Source of the DNA: Paraphaeosphaeria minitans
Taxonomy: Eukaryota > Ascomycota > Dothideomycetes > Pleosporales > Didymosphaeriaceae
Direction of reading: 5' to 3'
Assembly: GCA_015832175.1 (NCBI GenBank)
Contig: WJXW01000008.1
Span: forward strand, 2,294,001 to 2,358,000
DNA length: 64,000 nt
In this document: piece after piece, positions 47,850 to 58,137 of the stretch
How the letters are laid out: the number at the start of each line of letters is the position of its first letter
Position numbering within the stretch: position 1 is the first letter of the stretch
Made by a program: the position numbers and the translations under genes
The notes under the pieces: generated by a model
Database searches by the model: none
Told to the model about the DNA's origin: nothing
Seen by the model: the letters and a program-made list of their open reading frames with translations, nothing else

Positions 47850-49700
47850 GTTTTATAAAAAGTTAAGAGAGCTCTATTAATTAGCCTATCTATATATAGG
47901 GTTAGAGGTAAGGTTGTTTACCTATAATAGGCGGTAGTAGGCTTACAGAAAGTAGTTTTCTATAACGCGTAGTTAGCTTACTATATAGCAATTGCAATAT
48001 AGTATTATTTAGTAGGCAATTATAAAACAGTCGTAATAACTACCTATAAACCTAAAACTAAAGGCGGAGAGCTTTATATAATTTATTAGAAAGTAAAATA
48101 ATATTTATATTCTTTATTTAGTGTCTCTTTATACTAGGATATCTTATTTTCTCCTATAGCAATTTTCAACCTAGATAAAACACTAGTTATGTATAAGTAC
48201 ACAAATACCCATACATACTACTACTTTAGTGCTAGGACTGTTTAGTATAAAATAATAAAGTTAGAGTAGTAAAACTAGTAGGTTATAGTTATTCTAATAA
48301 TTTCTACGTCTAGAAAAGTCCTAAAAGTAATTGTAATATTTTATAGAGTGCCTAGTGGAATTATTAATAAGAAGGAACACGTATTCTAGTAGACACACTA
48401 TATAGAGGTCTATATTAATAAGAAAGTATAAAATAACTTAAATCTAATAGTTAATTAGATTAATACTGTCCTTAAAGATTATATAGTGAACTATAGGCTT
48501 CTAGAGTTACTATTAGTAATAGATTCTATTAAGTTTTAACTTATAGATAAAGTGCGCAATATACTTAAGAAGCTATATATTATCCTTATAGTAGTGCTAA
48601 CTAGCTACACTAGCGTCCTATAAACTCTAGATATATATATAAATAAGGTTTTTAAGCGTTATATAAAAGACGCAATAGACTATCTTATAATAGAATATAA
48701 TTTAGCCGTACTTATTCTCTAGGATATATAATTAATAATAGTGTAGGTAGTAGAGTAGGTATACGCACGACTCCTAGCATTGCTTATAGAGAAGTCCTTT
48801 ATCTAAACTAGTATTTTACTACTACCTAATAGCTTATAAAACTCCTAAATTAAGCTTAAATAACTTCTAAACATTTTATAGAATAGCTAGTAAAGCGCGT
48901 AGGATCTAACTATATTTACTAAAAAGAAGTTTAATAAAGTTATTAACCTTAAGATAGTACTGCGCACTAACGTAGAGCTTAAATAAGTAATAGAGAATCC
49001 TAGAATAGAGGTACTATAGGTAAGAAAACCTACTATAATATAGTAGGTATATATTAGATAGCCTTTATAATTACGTAAGGAGATTCTCTGTGCTAGAAAA
49101 GTATATAAATATACTTAATTTACTAAGGAGTAATGCCTATAGAGTTTATAGGATAATAACGCCGCATTTATAGTATAGAACCTATTACTACTATATTACC
49201 TACTACTAGCTAAGAGGTCTATAAATTAGCTACTAAAGGTAAACATAATTACTCTAGATAACTAAGAGGCACATAAAGAGGCCTAGAGTAACGTACTATT
49301 TACCTATTTATTTAACTTCTAGGTGTTAGTTATCCTATATAAAGGCTTCTTTTCCTAGGACTCTACCTATAGCTTCTAACCTTAGTAGACACTCTAGTAA
49401 CCTTAACACTATAAAACTAATATATAGACACCTTGCCTACTATCTCTACAGCTTTACTTTATAATATATAAAGACTAAAAATAATCTAAACGTAGATAGG
49501 TAAACTAGTAATAAGGTAAAAAAGGTTAACATTTTAAAGTTTCTATTTATAGCGACTATACTACTAAAACATATCTAATTTAGATAGAATTAAACTACCT
49601 TATAAAACTAGCTCTGCGTAATTACCTTATCTTAAAAAGAATTAAATTTATAGTATAGTTATTAAGTTATAGGTAGTGAAAGAAAGGTAAAGATAGTTAA
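47850..49700 (+). pseudogene. Pogo-like DDE transposase relic
   Basis: Forward reading from about 48,156 to 48,720 gives a degenerate DDE_1-type (Tc1/mariner superfamily, pogo group) core: IAIFNLDKT with the first Asp at 48,174, LLVIDSIKF with the second at 48,522, and TLDIYINKVFK with the third at 48,630. All three lie in one frame, with 115 and 35 residues between them, as expected for a pogo-type DDD triad. Flanking pieces such as THTYYYFSARTV and KKEHVF fit the family. The rest, to about 49,680, has no recognised domain. No terminal inverted repeats were found. Confidence 0.72.
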
Positions 49701-50462
49701 CGTTTGTAGACTTAGCGCGCGTTACCCTAGGCAGCTAGCCTCATGCAGACCCTGGTTATCCGTTACTTGGAAAACTCTACGGTATTTCCGGCCCTACTCC
49801 GCGACTTATCATTGGAGGACCAACCTTCCTATTTGAGCCTAGGAACACTCGACTATATGAGATTATGCGGTAGTCGTCTGCCCCATGCCATGTTCGCGCT
49901 TGCAGCGATACCTCAAGAGCGCCGAGACGAGGAAGCAACATGTGTGAAGCTGGGGCTATTTGAAAGAGCAGAGGATTTGATGCCGACGACACTTTGCGGT
50001 CATGAAAGGAACTTGAAGCCCACCTACCATAGGCAGGCTCTCAAAGTGAGCTGGGAGCTTGGAACGTTGTATTTGACCCATGGAAAGCTTTCCTCGAATA
50101 TGGTGATGAGTAGAGTAGTGAGTAGAACCGAGGCTGGCCTACAGAACCTCATCTTGACTGTTCGTAAGTCGGAAGATGTCAGCGTGCAACGAATGTTTCC
50201 TGATCAACCTGAAAGGTTTGCTCAAAGTCCTACTTACCGCTCGCTCGAAATCCACCCTTCTTTACGTTAGCATCCTGTCACTTGACCAGGTGCTTATCAT
50301 GTTTCTACTCCTGAGCACAACTGCACACGGATACCTATGCTCGACCACCGCTGCATCCATATGCACTCCGGACAGCACAATACACTTGACGACGCATGGT
50401 GACTTCGAAACAGTTCAATTCGATTGTATACGATTGAGTCCAGGGCTCATGTCACCCGCGCT
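49701..50462. other. Compartment boundary and gene-poor spacer, one doubtful ORF
   Basis: Base composition shifts from AT-rich, TpA-rich to balanced within a few tens of bases around 49,700-49,740. A plus-strand frame at 49,743-50,270 (175 codons, start MQTLVIRYLENS) is open. It has no recognisable domain, sits hard against the repeat block, and its 3' end runs toward the 3' end of the convergent MFS gene. It could be a small unknown gene, a decayed 3' fragment, or chance. Confidence 0.4.
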
Positions 50463-51948
50463 TCACGTCGCCTTCGCCTTGCTCTTCCTCACCGTCTCCG
50501 TCCCTGGCGGCACCTTCAGCCCGCCAAAGACCAGCGCGCATACGGCAATCATGCCCGCAGCACCCGCCGCGTACGCAGTCTCGCGCCCGGCCCACCAGTA
50601 CAGCGAACAGAAGATTAGTGGACCGATGGAGCGCCCGATTTGTCCTGCGGGTGTGTTGGTCCACGCTTCGAGAGATGATCATGAGGGAGGTCAAGGACTT
50701 ACCGAAGCTCCTGTGGTTCCCCAGCTTCCCGCCCCTCTCGTCTGCGCTTGCTTCGAAGCTGCTCAGGCTGTTCAGACCAGTCACCACCGTCGCGCTTGTG
50801 ACGGCAAGCAGCGCCGCAGCCGCGTACAGCATCTTCTGGGACTCTACACGGCCGAGGAGGAAGAAGGCGACGGTACAGCTGACGACGCCCATCTGCACGA
50901 CCCGGAGTGGGTGCGTACGGCGCACGACGGATCCCTGGAGGATCGACGCGACGAGCCCGATGAAGCCGAGGAGACGGCCTGTGTCCTTGGCCTGGTACGA
51001 GAAGAGGTCGTAGGTCATAAAGGGGAGGGAGAATTCCATGCCCGAGAAGAACAGGATGAAAGAAAAGTGCGTGGCGTTGAGGATGAAGTGCGAGTTCGTC
51101 CGCACGCGCGGCTTCTCCAGCTCATTCTCTTTGGTCCCATTGCCGTTCGCATGGGTCTTGTCTTCCGCAGGTGCTGCGCTTGGCAGCGTCTCAGGCAGAC
51201 AGAAATACAGATACACGGTTTCGGTCACGATGAGGAAAAGCGAGAACCCCGCGGCCGTCGCAAACGGATTCGCCTTTACGCTCTCGATGCTCGACAGCCA
51301 CGCGCCGAGCGTCGGCCCAAATGTAAAGGCGATGCTGAAGCACGCGCCGACCAGCGCCATGGTGGCACCCCGCTGGCTCTCGTCGCTGATGTCGGTCGCT
51401 ATCGCCATGGCCAGCTGTACGTTGCCCTCGCTCAGCCCGCCGATCACTCTGCTTGCCAGGAACGTGCGGAAGTCGGTTGCGGCGACCCACAGGGCGACGC
51501 TGAGCACGTTGCCCGTCATGGACCACAGCAGCGCGGTGCGCCGCCCGTAACGGTCGGATAGCGTACCAATTATGGGCGAGGCGATGGCCTGGAGGAAGGA
51601 GAAGAGAGACCCGAGGGCGCCGCCGAGAAGGACGATGTCGTAGCGGTCGTTGATGGGTCTGGCGAACGAGTTCTTGTACGAGTTGAGCCCGCTGAGGATA
51701 CGGGCGAGGAGCGTGGGCGCGGCATGGTCCTGGGCGGCTTCGTGGTCGCGGTAGAATTCGAGGAGCTTGGGGAACAGCGGGAGGATGAAGGTGAAGGAGA
51801 TCTACCAAGCCGCTGAGTGAGTTGTGTCTCAATGGGGGCGCAAGGGATGCCATGTGACGGACCGACGTACCAGGTCGAGGAGCAGTGAAACGAAGAGCAC
51901 ACGCAGCACCTTGCTGCGCAGGGCCGGCGGGACAGGCGCGGAAGACAT
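50463..51948 (-). CDS. MFS transporter (DHA1/TetA-like, MFSD10-like)
   Basis: My model has three exons on the minus strand: 51,871-51,948, 50,703-51,801 and 50,463-50,644. The introns of 69 and 58 nt have GT-AG ends, and the total is 452 aa. The start (MSSAPVPPALRS) leads directly into a hydrophobic first membrane segment (VLRVLFVSLLLDLISF). The MFS motif A is GTLSDRYGRR at residues 105-114, and RVIGGLSEGNVQ at about 144-155 is the helix 4-5 signature. A hydrophilic central loop (about residues 215-250, rich in E, K, N) separates the two six-helix halves. The C-terminus is short and basic (RKSKAKAT). It is probably a proton-coupled exporter or organic-anion transporter; the substrate is unknown. 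It is the first intact gene beside the repeat block and keeps normal codon usage, so RIP has not spread into it. Confidence 0.88.
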
Positions 51949-52785
51949 GTCTACAGGTCAGTTTCGAGGGGTTCGCTGCTCGCAATATCTATGTGCGCGA
52001 CGGAGGCGGAGGCGGAAACGGAAGCTCAGCTCGTGAATGCAGAGGTAACACGTATACAGTACGCAACCGGAAGCGCGCGCGCGTCTCGATGGAAGAGGAA
52101 GCAAAAGGCTCGCAGCTGTCCCGTAGCCGTGTCGGACGCCGATAATAAATACAAATACGACGCCTCTAGCTTGCCCTCAGTAGTGCTGGCCGCGGAGAGA
52201 TGAGCTACAGTATTATATAACGTGCATCGGCCATTCGACGATGCGGGCGACGATCAAACATGGGACGAATTGCAAGTCTCCTAAGCCGCCTCCCCCCCCC
52301 CCCGAGCTAGCGTAGCACCGCCATAGTGAAACAAACCTGAGGCGCGCACAAGGCCTTTGGTTGTTTCGAAACGGCAATATGCGTTTGTCTCTTCGGACGC
52401 GGATGTCCTTCGCTGCCGGTTCGTTCTGGTGACGGAGGAGGTGGTGGTGGTGTGGCGGGGCACCGCGCTGACGCTGACATGCTAACCTCCCACTGTCGAT
52501 CGCGGAACAGACAGTATCCGTGGTTCTATCCAGTCTAGTGGACGGTGAATTTTTTAATCGGATGAGCCCTTTGCCATCTGGTATGGCCCAATTGGGATTC
52601 CAATACCATGGCCGACGCTGAAGGAGACCCGAAAAAAGGCCATATGGGCGGTAGAGGCCATAGGTATTCCAACGCTATCACATCATAGCCGTGAAAACAC
52701 CGTGGGACGACCAATTTGACCATGAGTGGGAGCAGGCGAAGCTATAATCTAACCTACATCTAGTTCCATGTCTATGTCTTAGAAA
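51949..52785. other. Intergenic: MFS promoter side and hydrolase 3' side
   Basis: About 0.8 kb with no gene I can support. It contains a run of 12 C at 52,292-52,303. Several short frames on both strands are low-complexity or Arg/Ser-rich and look like chance. The promoter of the MFS gene should lie just right of 51,948. Confidence 0.6.
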
Positions 52786-53920
52786 TTATGCTGCGTCCCC
52801 CTCTATCATCGCGCGCACCCAATCGCCTACCTTCTCCGCCACAGGGATGCTCTGCCGGATGCAGAACCCGTGCTCCCAGCCCTCCGAACAGTCTATCTCC
52901 ATGACTGGCTTCCACGCCTCGGAAGGGTGCGATGATTCGGGTCGGCCGCGCGCGGCCATGAGCTCGTCGCGCGTCGAGGATGCGACCCAGTGGTCTTTTT
53001 GGGCGAAGAGGAAGCGCAGGGGCACTGCGGCGGAAGAAGGATTTGGGCTGGAAAGACCCCAGATTTCGGTCGACCACGTGTCTTCGGTGATCTCGCGCAT
53101 CTCGTCGCGCGCCATGTGCAGTGCCTGGTGCACGCCGTGGGGGGACTTGACGAACGACGCTGTGGTGTGCGCAGCATTGGGTGGGAAGGAGAGAAGTCTT
53201 TGGATGAGTCGAGAGGCGAGGGACAGGGGAAGGAGGAAGGTTAGGGCGTGGGCTAGGGTGGCGGCGATGAAGGGGAAGTACGGGAGAGTGAAGAGGGGCT
53301 GGGTTGTTTGCAATTAGTATTGGGATTTGATGCGGGTCGAATATGTGTTTGTGTAGGATAGGAGTGGGTTCGTCTGTACGATATCGTTTGGAATTTTCAC
53401 ATACAGTAGCTTTTCTTCCGCTGTCACTCTTCGCAATGTGCGTCACTGTCGGGAACAAGCACACACCGCCTGCGATGCGCACTGCGTCCCTCTCCATCTT
53501 TGCTTTTTCCTTCACTCTGCGGATGACCTCGAGCAGGATGAAAGAACCGACTGAGTGACCCATAAGTATTACGCGCACGTCTTGCGTGCCATCCTTCTCT
53601 TGCACATCGCCGACTAACTTCTCAATCGCAGACTGGGATCGTGATATTTGCTCTTGCAGGCTGAAAGGTCCGTCACCATTGCCTTGATTCTCTGTTGCTG
53701 TGCCGGCTTCGAAGCCTGAAAGACTCCTGCCGAAGACGTGGATTGATGTTGTGGAAGGAGAAGACTGAGTGAGCAGACCATACAGATGCGTGAGAAAGGT
53801 GCGGTAGTATTCAATGAGACCCGGATTGCCGGTGATGAAGTAGATGATGTAGGCGCGCTTGACTTGTGTCGCGGATGGGTCGTGGAGGTGAATTTGCGAG
53901 GCGGGAAGGGGTGGTGCCAT
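52786..53920 (-). CDS. Lipid-droplet-associated hydrolase (LDAH family)
   Basis: Two exons: 53,405-53,920 and 52,786-53,298, with a 106 nt GT-AG intron, giving 342 aa. The start MAPPLPASQI is followed by YFITGNPGLIEYYRTFL (residues 27-43), the oxyanion-side signature of the DUF2305/LDAH family of alpha/beta hydrolases. The nucleophile elbow is GHSVG (121-125, Ser123). An acidic residue in LFAQKDHW (Asp274) and a late His in EGWEHGFC (about 315) fit the rest of a catalytic triad. After the elbow a hydrophobic stretch (PLFTLPYFPFIAATLAHAL) may be the membrane or lipid-droplet anchor. Family members (human C2orf43/LDAH, yeast YPR147C) sit on lipid droplets with weak lipid-ester hydrolase activity. 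Length and motif spacing are normal. Confidence 0.9.
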
Positions 53921-54034
53921 GGCGAGCTGCGGTAATGCCAGAACAAGAGGCAGCTGCGAAGTTCCACGGTATGGCGTTTTACAAATTTCTCTTCTTCTGT
54001 CCCAATCTGCAAGATTGATGTTTGTTGCACGAGC

Positions 54035-54554
54035 TCAAGGTCGAAGTCCAAAATTGTGGATGAGCCATCTAGTCCGAATAGACACTAGCGTATTTCTTGC
54101 AACAACATCCTTCTTTGCCATCACAATGCCCTGTGCTTCTCCTCCACTAGAATAAATGCGAGTTTCCGTGGGATGCACATCATTCGAAAGAGATGGTTCA
54201 ATCAGCTTCCAGTCGTCCAATGGCCCGTGTTCTGGTCGCACCGTTATCTGCATTAAGTGGAGCAGCGCCTCAACGGCCCCGCCCCGTCTTCGCCGCAAGA
54301 CGGTCAAATCACCTTCAATCCATTGTATCCCAGATTCCAAAGTTTTATTTCCCTTTACTAGTGCCCCGATTTGCGAGCTCCAGCGTTCTGCGACATGTAG
54401 TGCTCAATTGAGGACGATGATGAACATACACTTACATGGCAGGTCGACACCCGCCTGGATTGAATCTGCGGCATGTCACTGGGTAAGGCTTTACGAGTCC
54501 GAGAGAAATCCTACGCACTTCGGGAGTAGTGGATTTCGTCCGGAAAGCTAGCAT
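54035..54554 (-). CDS. Tentative small protein of unknown function
   Basis: A minus-strand frame ending at 54,035 reads as well-balanced protein (for example MQITVRPEHGPLDDWKLIEP and NDVHPTETRIYSSGGEAQG). The best model I can build is exon 1 54,436-54,554 (start MLAFRTKSTTPE, ATG just after a tatttaa element), a 58 nt intron with donor gtaagt, and exon 2 54,035-54,377, for 153 aa. The acceptor is uncertain; a 33-nt alternative would be too short. The opposite strand is also open but is Ser/Thr/Arg-rich, like an antisense shadow. I recognise no family. It lies upstream of the hydrolase in the same direction. Confidence 0.4.
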
Positions 54555-55540
54555 TAAATAGAGTGCACCGGTGCTGTCAGCATCTATGGCAGCCCCTCAG
54601 CTACCTGATTGTGTTATGCACTTTGTCACTCAGACACCGTTCGTTCCAATCCCTTCCCATCCAACCAACTCTTCCTTCTCATGCGTCGGGCACATTGAGC
54701 GGCTTTGGCACGACATACGCTTTTCACCTCCCCTTGGATGGCTGCATCATACTTTCCTTGGTGACTACTAATACAAAGAAGAAAATCAACAATTAGCGTC
54801 ACGAGTAGAGAAACGGACATCACGGCCCACCTGGAGCTTTTCTAAGCGGCTTATCCGGACTCATCCCGATTACTGTCTTGCCAGGACTTTTTTTGGCAGC
54901 CAAAATGCCAGCGGTTACCAACACCCTCAGCGTACCAAACAGTGTGTACAGTTCCACACAGTATTGGCCAATCCATTAGCGTTCCTGGAGTCATATCGAC
55001 TGTTAGTGTACGCTCAATGTTCCTGGAGTCCCTCAAACGACGATCGGCGTGCCGGTAAGTCTGCGTTGAGCAACTTCAATTGCCAGCGTACTGACTGCTA
55101 AAACCTACCGAGCTTGACATACAGTATTCCTAGTCCATTTACGACGCTGACATGCAATCTTCCTGGTGCCCCCACAGTCATGTGGATGTGGAAAGCGTTC
55201 CTTTATGGAGTCTGGCGATGGAGTCCATGGTTCGATCTGATCTTCGTCCTCAGAAAGCAGTGGGAGACATGCCTTGCACTCTTTCGAATACGAAAACGAA
55301 ACTGCGAACGAGTGTAGCTACCTACTACATACCTAGGTATTACAGCCTTGTAAATGCGCCTATCTCCGGCTTAGCTCCACATTCGCCCCTGCTAACTGCA
55401 ACGGGGAAGCCATCGGATCGGTTGTCGGCATACCGACATCGACGAAAAAGTCTCACCGACTGCCGCAGATCGGATCTTTCAATCGCTCCTCTAAAAATTT
55501 CACATTCCCATATTTCGCTGGTGGACTGGCGGAGGAAGAA
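54555..55540. other. Intergenic between divergent genes
   Basis: About 1 kb. Many short frames are present on both strands, with none convincing. A 12-bp direct repeat (gttcctggagtc) occurs at about 54,980 and 55,019. The promoter of the downstream MFS gene should be in the last few hundred bases. Confidence 0.5.
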
Positions 55541-57363
55541 ATGGCTTCCCGGAACGAAGAGCCAGTAGCGGCTCAAGAGACGACTCCGCTCTTGGCTCGC
55601 TCAGCGGAAGCGGAACAGTTCGCCGCAGCGAAAAAGCGGGGTGTGTTCCCGGCCCTCCTCTGCGCTTTTGTGGTGAGCAACCAATGTTTGAAGCACGCGA
55701 CCATCATAGTGTACGCTGACATGGCTTCATGTATAGACTTCGTTGTCTTTTGGCGTCACTCAGGTTCCGTAAGTGGTCTAATTGAACGCTTGGTACACAT
55801 GCAAGCAATCTAACTTTGACGAGCATCCTCTATGTTTTCCGGGTCATGGCCTGCGATGCATATTACCTAGAGCATGATGTTTTGCACCCGCCGGAAGACC
55901 GTTGCTCGCTCCGGGAGATTGGGGCACGAACTGCCAGAGAAGTTGCCATCATCGGCATGTCAACAACGTTCTTCGGCGTGGCGAATTTGCTGGTCGCTAC
56001 ATGGTGTATCAAGAAGCTAGGCGTAAAGCAAGCACTGATGATACAAATATTTTGGCCAGCCGTTCGACTCGCGATACAGAATTTGGGCGCGATGACTGGT
56101 GGCAGCAAAGGCATCCTCATTTTCCAGGCGAGTCAGATCATCACAATCGTGGGCGGTCCCAACGGCTACGTCCTGGCTCTGAACTCGTTTGTTACCGAAA
56201 TAGTGAACCCGAAGGAACGGACGGGAGCACTGGGCCAAATTCAAGGGTTTATGATGCTCGGCTCAGCTATCGGATTCCTCGTGGGAGGCGTTCTCGGGGA
56301 CGTATATGGCATCCTGGCACCCTTTCGTATAACGCTGTTGCTCTTCTTACTTTGCTGTGTATACGTCGCACTCTCATTACCAGCGCTGCCACGGGCCGAG
56401 CCAGATGACACAGACGCGAGGCAGAAGTCTGTGGGACTGATGTGCTTCTTCGGACCCCTGCGAATCTTCACTCCTCAGAATTGGACGCTCAAAGATGGAC
56501 GTACCAGCAGACAGTCGGGCGCGCTGATGCTAGGCATCGGTGTCTTCCTAGCTATTCTCGCTACAGGCTACCTCGTTACCCTACTGCAGATGTATGCGAC
56601 CACCGCATTTGGCTTTGGCACATCGGCCAACGGCTACTTGATCTTCATCTACTCGTCGTTGCGAGGACTGTACCTATCCCTCGCCTTTCCGCGCATCATC
56701 AAGATTGGACGCAGGTGGCTACAACCTCTCAACGGCGAAGCAACCAAGATCGAGACCGCAGCATCAGAAGCTACAGGAACGTCGCCCAATGGAATTGAAA
56801 TCGCAGATCCTATGGACGCAGAGACGGAGCCGCTCAATCCGCCACAACGGGACAATGAGGAGGAAACTTATGCATTCGACCTGCTGTATGCGCGATGCAG
56901 CTTGCTCATGGATGGTATTCTAACCGGCCTCTGCGTGTTTGTCTCCGAAGGATGGCAGATGTACATAGTAGCGGTGCTGTTGCCGCTCGCAGCAGGCACA
57001 GGATCTGCATCCAAGGGCAGCATCTTGCAGATGATTCCCAGCAAAGATCGGGTAGATGCATTGAGCGGCATCACGCTGGTCGAAAACGTGGCAAGATTAT
57101 CCACTAGTAAGTATCCCTCGCTCGTTTTGCTCCCTGGATGGCGAGGCAAGCTGACACGAGTAGTATCGGTCTTTGGGTTCGTATTTGCCGCTTTGGCAGA
57201 AGTTGGAAAGACGCATCTTGTATTTGTGTGCAACGCGGGTGTTGCACTGATTGGTTTCATCGCGTAAGTCTGAACACGTGGCTGCTAAGCATGCTTGCTG
57301 ATCTGTGACAGTCTACTGTTCTCCCATTTCCCACCGGACGGCGCGAAAAGGATCGACAACTAG
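55541..57363 (+). CDS. MFS transporter, likely vacuolar or endosomal
   Basis: Five exons by my reading: 55,541-55,672, 55,737-55,768, 55,824-57,106, 57,164-57,263 and 57,312-57,363, giving 532 aa. All introns are GT-AG and 48-64 nt. Exon 2 is a 32-nt micro-exon encoding TSLSFGVTQV; leaving it out breaks the first membrane helix, which in this family continues into P-x-LYVFRVMACDAYY (here PILYVFR). The N-terminus has an acidic di-leucine motif, ETTPLL (13-18), of the kind that sorts fungal transporters to the vacuole. Twelve hydrophobic segments are split by a long acidic loop (around EIADPMDAETEPLNPPQRDN). The family is a fungal MFS group with a conserved C-x-x-YY and DRCS region (here RCSLREI). 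The substrate is unknown. The C-terminus is PPDGAKRIDN. Confidence 0.86.
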
Positions 57364-58137
57364 GTTTCTTAGTCACTGAGCGATCCTAATATTAAACTAT
57401 CTTACTTACGCATACAAGCGATACCCGATAGACTATCATTTACCTAGGCGCATGATCAAACCCAGTTTCATCACGAATCAGGTCTTCCCCGTATCATTGA
57501 TTCCGTGATATATATCTAGTTGACCCTGAGATCCGAAGTCTTCTTGACGTCTCATCACTCGTGCATCCGGGCACTACAACACGATGTCCGATTTTCGCAG
57601 CACATCTGGTCCAAATCGTGGTTCATATAGGACATTGGACGCCAGTGACCGCAGCACGCAGCACGAGTGAAGCAGTTTCCGATTTCGCACGCGCAATTAA
57701 CCTTGAAATCTTCACTTTATTTTCTCGAACACTGTCTCGCACACGGGAAGTTGACCAGAAAGGGAACGCAGCGATATCCCAGAAAACCTTCCTCTTCTTG
57801 GGAGATTGTTGAACATGTAAGTCATTGCAAGCGTTTTGGTTGCCACCGACATATAAGCAAGGTGTGCCCCAACGTTCGGCACAGTCCAGAGCGGATGGTT
57901 TCTGCAGCTTGCCTTGGGGGCCTCGGATTGACAACTGTTCAAGATCACCAAAGGTAGTTTGGGCTTTCCGTTTGCTAGCTTCTCCATGAAACTGAAAGTA
58001 CTGTAGTAACACTGGCTCCCGGGGCGATTGTCGTCTCAACACCCTCAACGATGGTTCTCGAGTGTAAAACTAGTAGTACTATGAATAAAGGGGTATCAAG
58101 AAGAAGGTCCACAGCAACAACCAAACGGTGGCGATGC
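57364..58137. other. Convergent intergenic region, competing small frames
   Basis: This is the shared 3' region of the MFS (plus) and kinase-like (minus) genes. A 141-codon minus frame at 57,623-58,048 and an overlapping 91-codon minus frame at 57,712-57,987 are open, but neither has a recognisable domain or better statistics that I can see. I do not call a gene here. Confidence 0.5.

Noticed and set aside
50176..51561. Long open frame (461 codons) on the plus strand
   Set aside because: It is antisense to the MFS gene, which has clear membrane helices, motif A and consistent introns. The plus frame is Arg/Ala/Glu/His-rich low-complexity, typical of the shadow of a GC-rich gene.
53614..54051. 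145-codon minus-strand frame overlapping the hydrolase start
   Set aside because: A different frame from the LDAH exon with Ser/His/Pro-rich composition and no domain; the LDAH frame explains this stretch.
57623..58048. 141-codon minus-strand frame between the MFS and kinase-like genes
   Set aside because: No domain, overlapping alternative frames on both strands, and a position in a convergent 3' region. Not enough to call a gene.
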